Shown: positions 11,736-22,594, counted from the stretch's first letter. The stretch: DNA of 64,000 nt from Lepisosteus oculatus (GCF_040954835.1 NW_027167680.1:124001-188000); one strand, 5' to 3'. Numbers and translations are program-made. The notes: generated by a model not told the origin, from the sequence alone.

Positions 11736-11764
11736 TGATCAAGGTATCTCCCCTGCCAGGTAAG
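11736..11764 (-). ncRNA. U1 snRNA 5'-end fragment
   Basis: On the minus strand the 29 nt read CTTACCTGGCAGGGGAGATA followed by CCTTGATCA. This matches nucleotides 4-32 of vertebrate U1 with one mismatch (A26 to T). The match covers the 5'-splice-site-recognition sequence and part of stem-loop I, so it is far beyond chance. U1 nucleotides 1-3 (AUA) are not conserved (CGG here), and everything after nt 32 is replaced by the LINE leader in the same orientation. The remainder of U1 was not found in the window. Confidence 0.8.
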
Positions 11765-11899
11765 CCGAGAGCCGCAGGCGATGAGCCCGGAGCTGAACGG
11801 GCCCCACTGGCTCGTTTGTAAGGCCAGGTGCATTGCCAACCACGACCGGCAGGGCAGAGGGCTTGAAGGCGGCCTGGGCTCCTGCAGCTGTCCAGCCAC
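11765..11899. promoter_or_regulatory. GC-rich spacer between U1 fragment and U5 gene
   Basis: This is 135 bp between two divergent snRNA 5' ends, so it should hold the U5 (+) and U1 (-) proximal promoters. On the minus strand, TGCACCTGGCCTTACAAACG (11,811-11,830) lies about 50-65 bases before the U1 fragment and loosely resembles a PSE. I see no clear PSE for U5. It may instead be partly element-derived. Confidence 0.35.
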
Positions 11900-12018
11900 G
11901 CACTCTGGTTTCTCTTCATCTCGTACAAATCTTTTGCCTTTTACTAAAGATTTCCATGGAGAGGAGCATGAATGAGTTCCATACAATTTTTGTGCTTCCC
12001 TGCCTTCGGGTGGGGCGC
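11900..12018 (+). ncRNA. RNU5: U5 snRNA gene
   Basis: U5 is the loop-I RNA of the U4/U6.U5 tri-snRNP and holds the exon ends during splicing. The window shows ACTCTGGTTTCTCTTC (5' stem), the invariant loop GCCTTTTAC within AAATCTTTTGCCTTTTACTA, the return strand AAGATTTCC then TGGAGAGGA, an Sm site AATTTTTG (11,985-11,992), and a 3' hairpin CCCTGCC-TTCG-GGTGGGG with near-complete pairing. A good 3' box follows at 12,028. The first two bases (GC for AU) and a few stem positions differ from human U5, so it may be a variant or early pseudogene. It lies head-to-head with the U1 fragment. Confidence 0.9.
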
Positions 12019-12027
12019 AGCTGGGCT

Positions 12028-12040
12028 GGTCAAAGAGAGA
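12028..12040 (+). terminator. U5 3' box
   Basis: GGTCAAAGAGAGA fits the snRNA 3'-box core AAARNNAGA exactly and lies about 10 bases after the U5 end, where Integrator-dependent 3'-end formation needs it. Confidence 0.7.
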
Positions 12041-12125
12041 AAACAAAACCGCTCACAATCGCTCTTACAATGCAGTAAGTAGCACAGGCTACTTAGGGAG
12101 TAGGCTGATGTGTTTAAAAACAACC

Positions 12126-12199
12126 AGCGCCAGGCAGGAGTCGAACCTCCAAACTCCTAATCCATAGTCAGACACATTATCCATTGCACCACTGACCCT
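12126..12199 (-). pseudogene. tRNA-Arg-like pseudogene, anticodon changed to AUG
   Basis: A copy of the Arg(ACG) gene found at 29,521 and 40,620. The anticodon loop reads CTATGGA, giving ATG (a His anticodon) on an Arg body. The D arm and T stem also carry changes, and the acceptor end no longer pairs fully (AGCGCC for GAGCC). It is almost certainly a pseudogene. It starts about 60 bases after the U5/LINE block joins the tRNA-unit spacer at about 12,065. Confidence 0.8.
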
Positions 12200-13254
12200 G
12201 GTGTGACATTGCAGGACTGTAACCCAGTGAGCTTAGCACTGCAACTAGTAAAATATTACCCCCGGTCCATTCTTTTCCAAAAGTGAGAAACACCTGTTTT
12301 CTACATTTTGTCTGTTTTAAAATCATATCTCTTTAAACCAAACCAAGAGTTTGTCTTTTGCACTGATATTCTGATTCATTTCGATTTCAAAGAAAAAAAA
12401 AACATTACCTTCCAAAGCATCATAAAATTGTCCCTTCCTCCAGACTCTACTTCTCTCTTGTAGTAGTACAGCAGACCTTTCCAGGTGAGCAGATCACAGA
12501 GTCCGAAATGAGCTTCCTCCATCAAGCAAAGTACCTGAACATGACTCTGTCATCATAAAAGCGCCCCTGTAATAAAGAAATTAAATCCGAAATCAAGAGG
12601 GCAGTTGCCTACTGAAGTTCAAGAAGTCATAAATTTTAACCTAGCAACACATTAAAGGCTGCATCTATACAAGTACGATTCTAGAAATGCTCACCAGATT
12701 ACGTTTTAAGAAAGAACTGCGCCTCAGGTTCCGCCGAGATCTTAACTCGGATGGCAGGATTCAGAGTCTGGAGTGTGGAATGATGGCGCACGGAGGGTCC
12801 ACATACTGTGGATCCCTCAGTGATCTTCCGCGTGTTCAAACCGCCAGCGTGTGACTCCCCTGTCCCCGTGACCTCATTGCTCTGCTCTCGCCTCTGTGCA
12901 GCTGTGCCCAACTCATGGTAAAGTGGAAAAAAATATGCCCTCAACGTGAGATTTACACTGGAGTGAGGATAGTTGTTACCTTCTTATCGTTGAAACGGAT
13001 GTATGTGATATGGCGACTAGGTTCTTCTCCATTAGCAGGCTTAAGGTTAAAGAAAAAAACATTGCTGACTTCTTTTTTTTTTGCCAGCCGCGAGTGCTGA
13101 TTAGCGAGGTTTGTATTTCATATTTTGCAAGTTGCATCCATTTTAAGAAAAACAAGTCGTTCAAGACAGGAAATGAATACTTGCATTTAATTAAGTCTAG
13201 ACGTATGCGGTTGTCCATAATGACCAGTTCTGTTCGAGAACACAGAACAAAAAA
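12200..13254. repeat. Arg-to-Thr spacer, copy 1
   Basis: A non-coding spacer shared with 29,594-30,756 (same orientation), 40,693-41,440 (same) and 59,290-60,236 (inverted). It lies between the Arg and Thr copies and contains no gene that I can support. Confidence 0.75.
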
Positions 13255-13328
13255 AGGCACCACTGGGATTCAGACCCAGGATCTCTTGTTTACTAAACAG
13301 GCGCTTTAACCAACTAAGCCACGGCGCC
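13255..13328 (-). tRNA. tRNA-Thr(AGU)
   Basis: A full 74-nt cloverleaf. The acceptor GGCGCCG pairs with TGGTGCC, box A is GGCTTAGTTGG, and the anticodon is AGT with stem CCTGT/ACAAG (one mismatch). The T loop is TCTGAAT instead of TTCGAAT, a change shared with several other Thr copies. A run of seven T follows immediately and would terminate Pol III. Confidence 0.85.
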
Positions 13329-13702
13329 CTGGGAGTGCTGTCTTTTTGCAGCCACTTGGACACACCACTCAGACACATCTGCATTCGGTGTGTGCTCCGC
13401 CTGTTCGCTGAGCAAGTTGCCACCTTTACATACAATAGCAACATCGACACCAAGAGAAAGGATGACAAATGGCTTTTATCTGGAACTTTTCATGTCCAAG
13501 GAGCTCAATGTGCATTCTGTGTACAACAGGGCCACTGAACTCCACAATGGCCACTGAACCAGTGGCTTGCTGGCTTGACATCTCCCAAGGAAAATGTTGA
13601 AATCGCATGTGGAACAGGAAAATGACCCTCGAGTACGAGGGAAAAAAAAGAAAAAGATCATCTGGAGCGCTGCAACCCATGTCTGGACAGCCCAGTTTCC
13701 TA

Positions 13703-13784
13703 GACGAGGTGGCCGAGTGGTTAAGGCGATGGACTGCTAATCCATTGTACTCTGCACGCATGGGTTCGAGTCCCATTCTCGTCA
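13703..13784 (+). tRNA. tRNA-Ser(GCU)
   Basis: An 82-nt class II tRNA. The acceptor is GACGAGG/TCTCGTC, box A is TGGCCGAGTGG, the anticodon is GCT and the long variable arm TGCTCTGCA-type is present (one base changed). The T arm GGGTTCGAGTCCC is good. It looks functional. No T4 run lies close downstream; the first is about 180 bases on. Confidence 0.92.
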
Positions 13785-13964
13785 CTCTCCATGTGTGCCC
13801 GTGTGCCTTTGGCCCTCCTGTTGTTTGCTCCAGTACTAGAGCCGTACATTTCCTAGTGGTGGCTGAACATGGTATAGTAGGCTAACGTCAGTATCGAGCA
13901 GTGAGCAGTGACAGTAACAGTATTTACGTGCCGCTGCTGCCAAGTGGCTCTGGTTTGAGACCGC

Positions 13965-14050
13965 GTTTTCACTTACTTGCAACGCAAACGGAGAAAGCGA
14001 TTTTTGACAGTCTCTCGAGAGATTGCGCTAGGTGTTTAGGGATAGACTTT
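13965..14050 (+). pseudogene. U4 snRNA 3'-domain fragment
   Basis: GCGATTTTTGACAGTCTCTC and the following GAGAGATTG match the U4 Sm site and terminal hairpin. The upstream stretch (ACTTGCAACGC, AACGGAGAAAG) resembles the central U4 hairpin. GTTTAGGGATAGA downstream is a decayed 3' box. No U4 5' half is recognisable. An inverted copy is at 58,858-58,930. Confidence 0.65.
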
Positions 14051-14109
14051 GTCAGTTCCCCTGGGATGATGGCCTCTCAAATAGTTTGTGATTTCTCTAG
14101 ACGTTTATA

Positions 14110-15083
14110 GACTAGAAGCCTGCTTCATGGCTTAAATCCAAGCTAAGGAAACGAGTTAGAGGTCTGATGCAGAACTGCGAATTCAATGAACGGGAACACT
14201 ACAGTACATTGCACTGTGTGTGTGAGGAAAGCTGCCCCCTTCTGTCCCTTGTCGACCGAACAGAGGACTGTAAAGGATACCGCCAAGAAACTTTAGGATG
14301 CTGGTTGGAATCCAGCTCCAAAGAAGCCCCTTTGGGTGTTATGTCATCAAAAAGTAAGAACAGCGAATCTCCCTTTGATCAAAAGCGCAACAGAACTGTT
14401 TTCCGTGGAGCAGGTTTCAGACCCGTAGACCTGTTTTATTCGTAGGGCAGGGCGCATTCCCAAACACGAATCTCCTGTTTTAGAAATGCTTTGGGCGGCG
14501 TGAAGTGAAAATAAGAAATGGGCTCCAGATGCACATGGAAGCAATCAAGTGTTTCATCCGAGCTGTTTCAAAGACTGCTCAAGAGCTTTCCTTTCACAGA
14601 GGCGCAACGATTAATGATGGGTGTGCACCCTTCAATGCGCCTTACGACTCTAGGGAGTGATTGAGACATACGTAGCGTGTGCTCATTTCCCTCTATTCCC
14701 CGTATTGCAGTGGTAGGATGACATAAATTCCTGCTTCGACACGTAACAGCATTATAATCAAGTGCAGGATTCCTGTGTCTAACAGGAATGTAAATGCTTT
14801 TGAAAGTGCAGTGTGGTGCAGCTTGTAAAATCCTTATCCACATTTGTGGTTTGTTGCTGTTTTTTTTGTCTGCCAAAACTGCATTTTGACATCCGGACGG
14901 GGAGACTTTATCATTTGAACGTGAAGCCAGCCTTAAACCCTCTGAGGCGTGTCTGTCTGCCGGCACGTATTTTGTCAAAGGTATTTATTTTTTTTTAACG
15001 GAGAGCGACTTTGAAAAAGTTTCCGCAGCCACCTCGCACTCTGTGTTAGATTATAGGAGGAATGCGGCGGGGGTGAGCTTGCT
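14110..15083. repeat. Ser-unit spacer
   Basis: Non-coding. It recurs inverted at 57,804-58,780 and, in part, at 27,840-28,483 in the same orientation. It contains a T-rich run at about 14,860 and 14,985 and ends at the Ser gene in each copy. Confidence 0.7.
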
Positions 15084-15165
15084 GTAGTCGTGGCCGTGTG
15101 TTTAAGGCGATGGACTTGAAATCCGTTGCGAACTCCCTGCACAGGTTTGAATCCTGCCGACTATG
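15084..15165 (+). tRNA. tRNA-Ser(UGA), degenerate
   Basis: The Ser body GTAGTCG...CGACTAT has anticodon TGA. Box A is damaged (GTGGCCGTGTGTTTAAGG), the anticodon stem has a mismatch, and the T loop is TTTGAAT. The inverted partner at 57,722 has anticodon CGA. It is probably not a good gene. Confidence 0.75.
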
Positions 15166-15691
15166 GCGTCTGCCACACGTATCCTTGTGCCTCCCCGGCA
15201 AAGGCGAAGTGCCGCTTCTCCATTCCTGGTACTATAAATACGCTGAATCACTTGGCCCTGCTGCCATGGAAATGAGTTCTTCAGATAACCACACATCTTA
15301 CGTTCGCGCCTCTGGTGCTCTACTTATGCCTTTGAAAACCTAATGAATAAAGCTGAAAGAACTGACACATTATGTAGGTGTTCTTAAAGCACGCAGTAAA
15401 GAACTGTTAACAGCAAGGGTTTCAGTGGGTTAACTGAGGAGAAGGCGTGATCGCTAATTGTTGACTTTTTATTTGGTGTTAGAAACACTCTTACTGTGCA
15501 TGACGTGCAACAAATGTAGCCACAGAAATTGCATCACGCTTTCATGTATGCTATTGCAGACACCAACGTTGCCTAGATAGAAAACCGAAATAGCCGTGGG
15601 TTTGCTTGCTGGTCTGAAGGATCTCTCTTCGAATTGCTATCATTTGTCAATGGAAGTAAAAGGCGCTGCACAGAGAGGACCACTGTCGTGA
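15166..15691. repeat. Spacer between Ser and Ile genes
   Basis: Non-coding. The part from about 15,360 recurs at 28,760-29,060, 40,012-40,150 and inverted at 51,660-52,010. I see no gene in it. Confidence 0.65.
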
Positions 15692-15765
15692 GGCCGGTTA
15701 GCTCAGTTGGTTAGAGCATGGTGCTGATAACGTCAAAGTCGTGGGTTCGAGCCCCTTACTGGCCA
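15692..15765 (+). tRNA. tRNA-Ile, anticodon GAU
   Basis: The Ile body GGCCGGTTAGCTCAGTTGG has loop CTGATAA, giving anticodon GAT where its relatives at 37,059 and 47,682 have AAT. The acceptor pairs (GGCCGGT/ACTGGCC). The T stem GTGGG/CCCTT is weakened. CCTTTTCTCC follows, providing a T4 terminator 4 bases on. It still encodes Ile if functional, but GAU-Ile genes are unusual in animal nuclear genomes. Confidence 0.85.
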
Positions 15766-16084
15766 GGTCCTTTTCTCCTCTCTTACCAAAGCTGTTAGGT
15801 TCCTTTCCGTGGTGAGATGGGTTGTCATGCAACGCTGCCACATAGTGCCGACAGACAATTAAATGACAAAAATGAAGAGAGTTAAAGCAGCTGGAGAGGT
15901 TCTCTTACAACTTTTGAGCTGACACAGTTTTGGAAAATGTTTCCTTCACGCTGCACTGTACCATATAGGCAGCCAAGTGTCTCCAAAACAAAACAGAATT
16001 GACAGTCATATAATGTCCATTAACCCCGGTTTTAAACGCAGCATCATGTCTGCCATCATAAGAATATGAGTCCAATATTTTAGA

Positions 16085-17345
16085 ATATAGTCAGAATGAA
16101 TTCTAACCTTACCTGTGGTGTCTTTGATCCCTTTTGCTCAATGCATGGTGTACGTACTGCATACATGTGTCTTGAGAATGAGGAATGGGCCCCTGAGACA
16201 GTCATTTGCCTGTTTCACAAATGATCGTATTTTACTAGAGATTCTGTTTGGGATTCAGATGTGCATTCAGACAGCAATCCCTTTCAAGAAATGATACGTT
16301 CTGGATGAGGTCAAAGGTGCTGGAACACTGTATTTAGGATGTGTTTGCAGTGATTGTGTGTCTCCTGCTTCAACGCAGTGATATATAGATGTGCTCCTGT
16401 AATTTATTGGTACAAGCCCAGGGCAGTAAGCAGTCTGAGGATTTATTTCCAGACGGCATAGAACAGTGAAGCAGTGAAGTAGTGCAACACACTGGATCAT
16501 TATATTATTAGAATCTATTCTACTTAAATTATTACATTATACACAACTTGAGTTCATTTTAAAAATTAAAAGGTAATGAAAGGAATGCATTTTCATGAGA
16601 AAGATAATACCGATTTTTCATGTGATAATCTTCCTTATATCATGTCGTGCATCATTTGGACACTTTGTGGGCTTGAAATACAAAGAAAATCATGTTCTAT
16701 GGTACAAGACAAATACAAAACTTAAGTTTTTATTTTAATTAGATTTGTTTATTAAGCATAAGCAATCATTTATTACATTAATATATGTGAAAATGACATT
16801 TTAGCACCATAATATTACATACAGGTCTCTAGCTTCAACACAGTGATATATGCTCAGTGATTTATTGGTACATGCCCAGGGCAATAATCAGAATTAGTAT
16901 TTATTTCCATACGGGCTACAGGTAGTGTTGTGAAATACTTCAACACACTGGATCGCAGATTTAGACCCCCTGCACTCTTACTCCTTAAAAACCAAAGAAA
17001 TGAAGATATGTAGCAATCACATTGTAACAGGGGTGACAGTGACTTAATGCTTATACTAGTGGACTTCTGGTACCTTTAGGGTACGGTGTTCCCTGAAGGG
17101 CTCTCAAACCCCGCATTTCAGATGCCTAGCTGTATCGCTGATGTGTTGCACCTCAGAATCACTTTTAAACCTTACCTCTGGTATCTTTAATCCCTATTGC
17201 TCAACGCATGGTGAAAGTATTGCATAAATGTGTCTGAAAATGAGCAATGGGCACCTGAGAAACTCATTTGCCTGTTTCACAAATGATCATATTTGACTAG
17301 AGATTCTGTTTGGGATTCAGTTGTGCATTCTGACAGCAATCTCTT
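16085..17345 (+). repeat. AT-rich spacer unit, forward copy 1
   Basis: A long spacer unit with inner duplication. Two versions of the segment ending CAGCAATC(C/T)CTTTCAA flank a central AT-rich part. It recurs at 34,440-35,740 and 62,575-63,875, and partially at 45,125-45,860, 61,493-61,762 and inverted at 1-850. It contains no supported gene. Confidence 0.8.
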
Positions 17346-17394
17346 TCAAAAAATGATTTTACCTTATCGCAGCTTTGCCCTTCTTGCCTCTTTG

Positions 17395-17470
17395 GACAAT
17401 ATCTCCATCTTGTGGTCGTTGTTGGTAATGTCTAGACAATATCTCCATCTTGTGGTCGTTGTTGGTAATG
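17395..17470 (+). repeat. 40-bp tandem duplication, copy A
   Basis: A 40-bp unit beginning GACAATATCTCCATCTTGTG is repeated 1.9 times. The same pair occurs at 21,281-21,356, and both are preceded by about 120-200 bp of shared sequence. Confidence 0.85.
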
Positions 17471-20400
17471 TTTTCTTATGCCCTTTTTTATTTCAATTCT
17501 CTATTAGTTGATTCTAGAATCTCTACAATAGAGTTGAAAACATCAGTTTTATAGCAGACAATATGACATTATTTATAGTCCAATTAGAAATTTATTACCC
17601 TGTTTTTAACATAATAACAAATTAAAATTGATTAAAACTAAGTTTGGAACACCAGGGAACATAAAAAATGATTTTTAGGAAAACCATGAGGTTCTCTGTG
17701 TCCGATGCCTGAAAGGGGAGAAAGCTAGAATCCTTTGATTTTTCAAAATTTGAAAATAAACATTATATAACAACAGCTTTCATTCCTAGGAGTGAAAAAC
17801 AACCATTTTTGAAGACATATTAGTTTCTAAAACACTACAATAAAGTTAAAAACATCCATTTTATATCACATTATTTTTTGTGAAATAATTAAATTGGCTT
17901 ATTTCTCTCGCATTAAATTGGCTACAAATGCAAGAATTCAACCAGATATTCTTGTAAAATGTATAGTGTTGCATTGCAGTTAGTTAATGTAGTTAGTCCA
18001 TAGTCAGCAATCTAAACTTTATTGTTAAGCTTTAATGATTGATGTTGTACCAGTAACCTTTAGAAATACTATAGTACTTCACAAATGCTTTGTGTGTTTG
18101 GAAATCTTTTGAGTAAAAGCCTTATAAAAATAGGTTTAGTTTTTACAGGATATCACAAAGAAGTAGGATGGTATAATTCTTATAATTGCTTAGTGATTGT
18201 ATTTGGAAGATTATGCACTAAACAGACTTCAGGGATGCCAGTGGATCATTGTGCTATTTGGAATTATTCCAAAAATCAAGTGACCTATTTGCTGAAGTAT
18301 TTTTAGTATTATTTATTTAGTATTAATAAAGAATAGATTTATTAAAGTCATGCGATGTGCAAGCGGGATATGTAAAATAATTGAAAATAAAGTTTTTTAT
18401 TATTGTTATAGAGAAACATGATCAGATTTTCCCTGGTTCAGAAAAAAGACGGTTAAAATCTGTAATCTTTCCACTTGTATGTCATCAGACATTAACGAGT
18501 ACAACCCCCCTCTCTGCCGGAGTGCTGGCTGTGACGAATTAAACCAATTTCACAGGTATTTTCAAAGTAGGAAGTACAGTGTTAACTAGTAGATGGCCTC
18601 CTCAATGAAATCGCTTCAACATGCTAATGCGTTGGTGTAACAGTCCGGGCGTGGCAAGCTTCCAATGTCAACTCGACTCGATTGGAAGACAATGAACGTA
18701 TTTTAGCCCTAAATGAATTAATAGCAAACATGGTTTACATAAAAGACATTTTTCCAAGAAAGTTCATAATAATACGATCTATAGTTGAAATCTGAGCCTA
18801 AATATAAAGAAAAAACCATTTTCAGAGAGCAATCACGCTGTGTTTATGTAGAAAAAGCGATTAGGTTTATGAGCAATCTAATTACCTATTCGCTTAAAAC
18901 GCTATATAAAATAAAGTTTATTTAAAGATGAATGATAAGTGTCGCAGTTTAAATAATTTTCATAGTAGGGCTAGGATAGATTCCAAGTGCATTTTTGCAA
19001 TTTACGTTGCATTGTCCAATGTGATGTTGTAATACAGTTTAGAATACAGTAAGTCTAAACTGTATCAGCTTTATTTATGGGTTGCAATTTAGAAAAAGTC
19101 AAAAACCGCACTCAAAATGCAATTTAGAGCTTTCTGGCAAGAGGAGACACCCAAATTATAATGTAACATGCCACTGTTTGTGCATGAACAAAGTTATACT
19201 GCAATTTTCCTTAGATACGCGATTAAAAAAAATATTTTTTTTGAATCCCCGGCCGAACACATTCCATAAGAATCAGCGCTTTTATACAGTATATCGCCTT
19301 TAAACACATATATTTAAACACGCGTTTACGATTTAAATCAAAACGCAATTCAAATCAATATAAATGTTTATTTTGTAACGCATAGGTGACTATTCATTGT
19401 TATTAAAAAGACGTAAATTCGATCATGTTGTGATATTTAGAAATATAAATTTGTTTTGATGCGAGTGAGGTTTTATTTAATCTCTGACCAAGGGAAATGT
19501 TTCATTTTTTCAAAGAAATGTTTGTTAAAAATTAAAGTCATAGTTCCATGAGATTCAACCACAGACCATGTGACATAGGAGTCAGGAACCTAACCCACAG
19601 CACCACCAGCGCAGACACATGCTGAGGGCTGAAAAAGCACTACAGAAACATTATCGACTATAAAATAATGTAATTAGGCACAGAAGAAGTTTACAGCACA
19701 GTACAATAATAAATGCTGACCATGACTTTAGAAGCATAAATTACCTTACACTCAATTTAAACACAAGCTGTCTTTAGCCCTCTAAGCTGGTTCATACAGA
19801 AATGTAGAGAACCAGGCTCAGAAAAACACAGCTTCATTAGCGAATACATATGCAGAACAACTAGAGAAGATGTTTTACAGAGGATGGATTTTTAGAAACA
19901 TCCCATCAGTGACATCACTGAAGTCAACTCCTAGGTAACTGTCGTGTGGATAGTTTCACAAGAATCAGACAAAGGTTTAAGCATCGCTTATTTTAGATAA
20001 AACTGCAAAAAAACAACAACAACCCATAATGTACTTCTTTGCGGCTCTGTTTGCCCAAATCATATATTCACAACGTGAAATTAGAAAATAATATTACGTA
20101 ACCAAAAACCGCAATATGGAAACAGAACCTGTGTAATTGTTGACAGATGATGTACTCGTAACATTTTTACAAGACGAACTACAACATTTAAAAAATGACT
20201 TGTATGTACTTGATATCTCTAATCAATCCACTGCACTGCATTAAAACAAAACGAAAACTAAAACGCCCTGGGCATACCGTTTCGCGCTTCTTATCAGTTG
20301 CTCAAAAGCAATTTGACCGTATGAAATGCATAATATAAACCTAGAAACATATACGTGAGGAGTATTTACGTAGTATCGGTGTCAAGACATACCTCTCAAA

Positions 20401-21150
20401 TACTGTAAATCAAGTTAAAAATATCTCAAGACCGATTCTGGTCATAATGAAACCATGTTTCGTGTATGTTTTCTTTAAAGTACCGAGACCAGCCATATAC
20501 TGTATGTTTATGTTCCAAAATTAATATCGTTTATGGCCTTCACACGTGTTCCAGTATGCTGCTATTCTTTTTATGCTCAGGCACTAAGATTTCCCTTCAG
20601 TGGTAAAATTCCATATAAATATTCAATACTTAAACGGGCACAGTTAAGACATTAAATATACATATACATATACATATACAAACTGTATACAGTACAGTTT
20701 GCATACGGTAATATGTTTATGTTCCTAAATCAACCTCTTTTATGAGCATGTGAAAGGCATGGTGAATCGATTCTCAAAAATTACTGTACTTTGCATGATT
20801 GGAAAAAAATGCGTGATTGCGAAATGCTGTGGTGTTACTTTTACAAAGACGGGCAATGAAAAAAATAATGTGGACCAGGGCAATACTTTGAGTTTACAGC
20901 TTGTCCAAGTTCATTTATTATTAATACTATTAGTAATATCTTCATTAAAGACTTTGATGGCTACAGCTCAAACATGAGAAGTTGAGCTTTATTAGCTCCA
21001 CCTTGCGGAAATTCCGGATACTATTATTTTGCTAGCGGTATTTACCGGTAACTCGCGGTATTTACCGGTAACTTGTGGTAGACTGCGTACAGCGTACGCC
21101 CGCGCATTTTGAATGGCTGCATCTGTAGCAATCATATTGTAGCAGACACT
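17471..21150. other. AT-rich single-copy stretch without recognisable genes
   Basis: The ORFs here are short (75 codons or fewer) and look like chance. A decayed tRNA/SINE-like sequence on the minus strand lies at about 19,548-19,610 (B-box-like GGTTGAATC). A CATATA microsatellite is at 20,656-20,680. A 20-bp doublet containing CGGTATTTACCGGTAACT lies at 21,037-21,076. The stretch is flanked by direct copies of a roughly 200-bp sequence. Confidence 0.5.
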
Positions 21151-21280
21151 CAATTGCCTGTTTCACAAATGATCATATTTTACTAGAGATTCTGTTTGGG
21201 ATACGGATGTGCATTCTGACAGCAATCTCTTACAAAAAATGATTTTACCTTATCGCGGCTTTGCCCTTCTTGCCTCTTTG

Positions 21281-21356
21281 GACAATATCTCCATCTTGTG
21301 GTCGTTGTTGGTAATGTCTAGACAATATCTCCATCTTGTGGTCGTTGTTGGTAATG
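21281..21356 (+). repeat. 40-bp tandem duplication, copy B
   Basis: The same 1.9-unit duplication as at 17,395-17,470, including the flanking TTTACCTTATCGC and CTTTGCCCTTCTTGCC. Confidence 0.85.
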
Positions 21357-21365
21357 TCTTCTTAT

Positions 21366-21530
21366 AGATAGATACTTTATTGATCCCGTGAGGGAAATTG
21401 CAGTGCAACAGCAGCTTAACACACACAACACAGCCACAGTGTAACAATTATATAATAATAGTACAATACTGTATATATACTGTATATATATATATGAAAC
21501 AGAAATAGAAACAGAAACAGGAATCGCTTA
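21366..21530. mobile_element. Fish retroposon tail fragment (TTTATTGATCCC type)
   Basis: GATACTTTATTGATCCCGTG followed by AGGGAAATTGC is a motif very common at the ends of fish retroposons. It is followed by TA-rich microsatellite DNA. Only a short end piece is present, and I do not assign a family. Confidence 0.5.
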
Positions 21531-21754
21531 CTCACCTGGAGAATCTCTGTAGGAATATCTAGCATTTATCAATGGAAATAAAAGCTGCTTTAATACAGTG
21601 CATGTTCAAACTCAAACCCTCAGCTGCTGTTCTTGTTTGTTTTGGGACAAATTGCAACTGAGCATCGCATGAGCCGTTACGTACCCTTATCTGTTAGGGA
21701 ATTTCAAGGGAGGAGTTAGGTCAGAATGGGTAGGCTGCAAAACAACAAGTAAAG

Positions 21755-21835
21755 ATTTATTCCGAGATGAAACGTTGTGGCGGTTTTCTTATCTTTTCAA
21801 CATGGACTAAACTTTTACGTGTTCCTTATATGCTA
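21755..21835. repeat. Dispersed repeat, diverged copy
   Basis: AGATTTATTCCGAGATGAAA and the following CGTTGTGGCGG is a diverged member of the dispersed family seen better at 22,595, 23,590 and 49,575 (genic-looking words CGAAACG and AGTAAACC). No coding. Confidence 0.4.
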
Positions 21836-22262
21836 TATATGTATATATTAGCACCAATGTCGTTCTTAAAAACTAACATGAAATTGTCAGGGACATTCAC
21901 CTATATACAAAGACGAGACAGACAAAGTAATAATTCTATATTAACGTGGCCTACATATTGACGCAATGATCGAACTAAGTGACGTGTTCTGATTCAGATC
22001 CCCTGCAGTTCATGCCAATTAGAACAATAGCAATGCTGAGTCCTCCCCACCCTACTGAGCACAAATTCAGCTGCTCTCCAGTTCTGTTCTGCATGTTTTT
22101 TCATTGCAATTGAGCTCGGAGCTGGAGATGATCTCCATACAGTTCTGTGTTAACTAGCCCGCACTTGCGTGCTAATTTACGGGTTGTGGCAGATGCTTTT
22201 CTATAGTTCATATACATGACGGCAACCTGTTACCGAGGAACCTGAGAGGTTTAAAAGCCTCA

Positions 22263-22335
22263 CGAACCAGGCAGGACTCGAACCTACAATCTTCTGATCC
22301 GAAGTCAGACGCGTAATCCATTACGCCACTGGCCC
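22263..22335 (-). tRNA. tRNA-Arg(UCG)
   Basis: A 73-nt cloverleaf on the minus strand. GGGCCAG is the 5' acceptor strand with GGCGTAATGG in the D arm. The anticodon loop CTTCGGA gives TCG, the T arm is AGGTTCGAGTCCT, and CTGGTTC is the 3' strand. A TTTT run follows a few bases downstream. Its spacers resemble the Arg(ACG) units only weakly, so it is an older paralogue. It looks functional. Confidence 0.9.
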
Positions 22336-22594
22336 ATAGAACATGTGTTTGCATTCCACCACAGAGAGCTCTACACTGCTACCAGTAGTACACTTCCCCA
22401 TCTAAATTTTCACAGCAAGAAACTTGTGTTTCCTACTATTTTTATCAGGTTTAAAATATCATCTCCTTAAAACAGAAAAAGTGTTGGTGTGTCGTGCTGA
22501 AATTCTGATTGATTTTGAATTCAAAGAAAAAAGGTTTTCTTCCAAAACACCGTGAAATTGTCACATCTTGCAGACAATAGGTGTATTCCATGTT

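Noticed and set aside
11669-12046. Upstream extension of the LINE ORF1 frame
   Set aside because: It runs antisense through the U5 gene and the U1 fragment. The conserved ORF1 starts at 11,668.
19548-19610. tRNA or SINE head on the minus strand
   Set aside because: The boxes are too degenerate to name, and there is no body or tail to support a SINE.
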